DNA of 39,425 nucleotides, from contig MPUH01000705.1 in assembly GCA_001970955.1 (NCBI GenBank), forward strand, positions 1 through 39,425. Direction: 5' to 3'. The notes under the pieces were generated by a model. That model was given only the letters and a program-made list of their open reading frames with translations, had not been told where the DNA came from and made no database searches. Below are positions 37,801 through 39,425 of this stretch, in pieces (within the stretch, counting starts at the first letter, position 1; the number at the start of each line of letters is the position of its first letter). The translations under genes and the position numbers were made by a program. This DNA comes from Stentor coeruleus. Lineage: Eukaryota; Ciliophora; Heterotrichea; Heterotrichida; Stentoridae.

Positions 37801-39126
37801 TGTTTAGATGATTTTACAAATTGCACATCATGTAATTTTGGTTTTAATTTATATTATAATCAATGCTTAGAAACTTGTCCATTAGGATTTGGTGATGTTA
37901 ATGGGATATGTGAAGAATGTCCATGTACTGAAGATTTACTTAATAATGGACAATGTGATAATTTATGTGATGTTGAATCATGTAATTATGATAATGGAGA
38001 ATGTAAGACTAGTGTGTCTATAAAAAATATGCCTAGTATTACTGCTGCAGCTGGTAGTGCGGTTGTGTCTACAGCAAGCAGAGCTTTTGGGAAAGGGGAA
38101 ATTGTTGGATCTACTCTTGCGTTATGGGGATTAACTCAATCGTGTAGTTGGATTGCTATTGCTTATAGTTTGTATAAAGATGATCGTGGAAGAAGGTTGG
38201 TTGAGGCTACTATGAAAAATGCTGTGGCTGGTATGTTTCTAACTATTTTAGTTGTAAAACTTGTTCTAAACATTATCTTTACAGTTGTGTATTTTTGCAA
38301 GTTTGTTAGAAAAGACTATGTTCATTATGAGTGGATAAAAAAACATAAGATTTGGGTAACGATAGTTGGGATTATGTCAGGAATATTCTCTTTTCAGCTA
38401 ATAAGACTAACTTATACCGGTCCTAGTTTTTTAAGTTGCTGTAAAGGCCAGTTCTTTAGACTCTCAACAGTATATATCTTACTACTAATATATAGCATCA
38501 TATCTTTGATTTTTATATTATTCCCTGTTATTTCATTACTTGCCTATGTCCTTTTTGAATATTCTTCTTCACAAAGTATCTTTGCCCAAGCATTAGATTG
38601 TATGCTTTTAACAATTCTTATATCCATTGGTACAGTTTATGATATAGCTACTTTAAGTATTGAAATAGGTAAAGAAACTCAAAGTCAAAACCAAAACACA
38701 ATAGCACCAATGCGGAATCTTGAAACTAAATTCGCTGAAGAAACAAAATATGATGAAGAAATTATAGATAAAAAAATATACAACCTACAAAATACAGCAA
38801 GGGATGAAAAAGAGACACAAAAAGGTGAGCAATTAGAACCTGAAAATGAATATTCTGAACAAAATGCTGAACCATCTCTTAAAATTGGAGATGTTATCGA
38901 AAGCAATAATGGATTTGATTTAGCTTCAGCTACTCCAGATAATTGTGATCAAGAAATTTTTACTGTTTATCATAAACCTTCTGGAAAAAATGTTGTAGTA
39001 AAAGTAGAACAATGTTTGATTGGAGCGGATTCTGGGATTGATTTAGTTGGAGGAACAATTTTGAATATTGAGATTAGTAGAAGTGTTTCTATTCGGAAAG
39101 ATGATTCAAAATTGGGGAAGCTTTAA
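34834..39126 (+). CDS. Subtelomeric surface protein: repeated ectodomain, Cys-rich (furin-like) region, LNR module, ~5 TM segments
   Basis: 1,430 residues. The N-terminal ~20 residues are hydrophobic, like a signal peptide (MMMTILLIELVKGSII). Residues ~20-885 contain at least six diverged beta-rich units sharing an aromatic-alternating strand followed by a G-x-L-x-I-x-FP core (GKIFILFPDDF, SSMIITFPNSF, DAVLMISFPSQ, STLKIQFPNDF, GKLRIDFPSWL). Residues ~889-1030 are Cys-rich furin/GF-receptor-like repeats (CLDCETYGDICTECLP, CKSCETSPNICSECYEG). An LNR/Notch-type module follows (~1030-1057, LLNNGQCDNLCDVESCNYDN). About five membrane spans lie at ~1090-1275, then a ~155-residue acidic cytoplasmic tail. 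There are many N-x-S/T sites. Likely a plasma-membrane adhesion, sensing or antigen-like protein. Unit boundaries are approximate. Confidence 0.85.
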   Translation: MMMTILLIELVKGSIIQTASVSADNYSIRSTASITFSMILVNTIPDKGKIFILFPDDFSSPNTALCTVIYGASFPSNTICSFGSKNFNISNCFPSKDNTITFALYSIPTPLYSGKTKSFEIYTLTSTDSVIDYISSGLTIEFFPVSLKTASLIPSISIVNTFSSWTLSFSSNYEIPGLYIEFPIWNLNLNPPKAYEKSYCENITCNAINSIFYIDYIISFTCSCSNNILYIPGSSPGGEVYIQLEMQTPPITGQITDFYITSGKSLEYTIETLEIIVQIDTPGNITFSFIPDDSVIKYQTNYLLLFNCSSPVSASSELIINFTSGIISLSSSIIGIYGLNFFPDYIIKEDSIIITQSFIDYIPENTEFALRLLDVINPNTLGIGYIELFITTSDGNKVCQGEFSLDFSPLWIDTIVSLSSFKINEEISFSFEFDTDLFSLESSMIITFPNSFAFTQRISCTGQIICEFSFPEVFIWEINSTKVDIEGVLNPGTTEKTDFFVIKLFEDDNFVYEVAENREIYVQPESGVLNCSVYSISDVVGNDTEYAFSISLENEVYGDAVLMISFPSQVGFGSESRCYEIVGLSPQAYCIFVPPIVIVKSGFVDGFISSFNIKMSGLINPNSTCSSDSFQIQTYQGSYIIDNLISNTIIKLSTPGDLICDITGTSYTVGEISSYTFYITSTNNIPSTLKIQFPNDFTLINPICSKISSFLISLSCTLQNNNEISISLIMSIKSKIIVFTISNIQNPLMLISKSSLEVKTYDKFCEVDMGYGEIIIQRPGDLIVNINSSTNILGYTSDMFFTVQFTNPIPLGGKLRIDFPSWLLISENTYCNYECNIIKNSIILNPISNFTIYNIKNQDKSTGIGLEVYTISPNGLLIDYKISYDIEVICTDNCLDCETYGDICTECLPELILYNSSCISQCPIGTGIINNTCTQCDILCKSCETSPNICSECYEGFSYKGSCTLSCPLNTTIIFMDIKCIDCDSNCLTCLDDFTNCTSCNFGFNLYYNQCLETCPLGFGDVNGICEECPCTEDLLNNGQCDNLCDVESCNYDNGECKTSVSIKNMPSITAAAGSAVVSTASRAFGKGEIVGSTLALWGLTQSCSWIAIAYSLYKDDRGRRLVEATMKNAVAGMFLTILVVKLVLNIIFTVVYFCKFVRKDYVHYEWIKKHKIWVTIVGIMSGIFSFQLIRLTYTGPSFLSCCKGQFFRLSTVYILLLIYSIISLIFILFPVISLLAYVLFEYSSSQSIFAQALDCMLLTILISIGTVYDIATLSIEIGKETQSQNQNTIAPMRNLETKFAEETKYDEEIIDKKIYNLQNTARDEKETQKGEQLEPENEYSEQNAEPSLKIGDVIESNNGFDLASATPDNCDQEIFTVYHKPSGKNVVVKVEQCLIGADSGIDLVGGTILNIEISRSVSIRKDDSKLGKL

Positions 39127-39391
39127 TCTTATTATGGTTAGATTTGGTAAGTATTAAATGGATTTTTAGATTTTATTATATAATTTATAGGCAAGGGATA
39201 TTTTAAAAATAAGAAATTTTATAAGTAAAGGGTTATTTTGTTGAGTTATAAAACTATTTTTTTAAGAAGAAAGTATACTATGCAAAGTAATATTAATTTT
39301 ATTACTTATGTAAATACAACAAGTGATCTTTTTAAATAATGTAAATTTTATGCATAGTTAAGTATTCTCTAACTCAGTTTTATAGTTTAAC
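39127..39391. other. Subtelomeric spacer
   Basis: 265 bp between the last stop codon and the telomere repeats, AT-rich and T/G-biased. No repeat or gene seen. The short spacer is typical of compact ciliate macronuclear chromosome ends. Confidence 0.7.
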
Positions 39392-39425
39392 GGGTGTTAG
39401 GGTGTTAGGGTGTTAGGGTGTTAGG
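39392..39425 (+). repeat. Telomere, (GGGTGTTA)n
   Basis: Four exact copies of GGGTGTTA plus GG run to the last base. The complement is a permutation of CCCTAACA, the telomere unit reported for Stentor and Blepharisma. The G-rich strand points outward, as expected for a genuine right-hand chromosome end. Confidence 0.97.

Noticed and set aside
1-39425. CRISPR arrays, insertion sequences, transposases, bacterial operons
   Set aside because: No regular short repeats with spacers, no transposase-like ORF and no terminal inverted repeats seen; gene structure and telomere are eukaryotic.

Overview
The window looks like the end of a macronuclear chromosome from a heterotrich ciliate, most likely Stentor. 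(i) The right end is four and a quarter copies of GGGTGTTA running to the last base. This is the G-strand of the CCCTAACA telomere known from Stentor and Blepharisma. (ii) One gene on the minus strand is interrupted by a 15-nt spliceosomal intron with a GT..AG border and an in-frame stop; 15-16 nt introns are typical of heterotrichs. (iii) The DNA is strongly AT-rich and tightly packed with genes. (iv) All three stop codons appear to be used: two genes end in TGA, and the conserved tryptophans I checked are TGG. This fits the standard code of Stentor better than the TGA=Trp code of Blepharisma. The genus call is an inference.

Layout, left to right: a partial minus-strand gene running off the left edge; a coiled-coil protein (-); a B-box/kelch-like protein (+); two tandem GUP1-like MBOAT acyltransferases (+); a GSK3-family kinase (-); a small MGC-start EF-hand-like protein (+); three unrecognised proteins (+); a giant ~2,340-residue coiled-coil protein (-); a SEC24 COPII coat subunit (+); a 637-residue protein of unclear family (+); an unrecognised 265-residue protein (-); an intron-containing IQ-motif protein (-); a tubulin-tyrosine-ligase-like enzyme (+); a 12-repeat SHIPPO/STPGR protein (+); a small MGCC-start protein (-) beside an EF-hand-like fragment (+); and, 265 bp from the telomere, a 1,430-residue repeated, Cys-rich, multi-pass surface protein (+).

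There is no operon logic. The genes are independent eukaryotic units. Several concern cilia or cytoskeleton (TTLL, STPGR, giant coiled coil, IQ protein) and others membrane trafficking or lipid modification (SEC24, GUP1-like pair).

The sequence contains seven single N bases, at 15124, 16675, 21535, 24464, 27411, 30271 and 33970. Six of them are flanked by a direct repeat of what precedes them (18-188 bp), usually with a few mismatches or one indel. I read these as unmerged contig overlaps, probably from two haplotypes, not as biological duplications. They distort four gene models: the giant coiled-coil gene is falsely split, and the TTLL gene carries a false 63-codon insertion. The 265-residue gene at 26513-27310 and the gene at 24558-26471 each gain a false second start.
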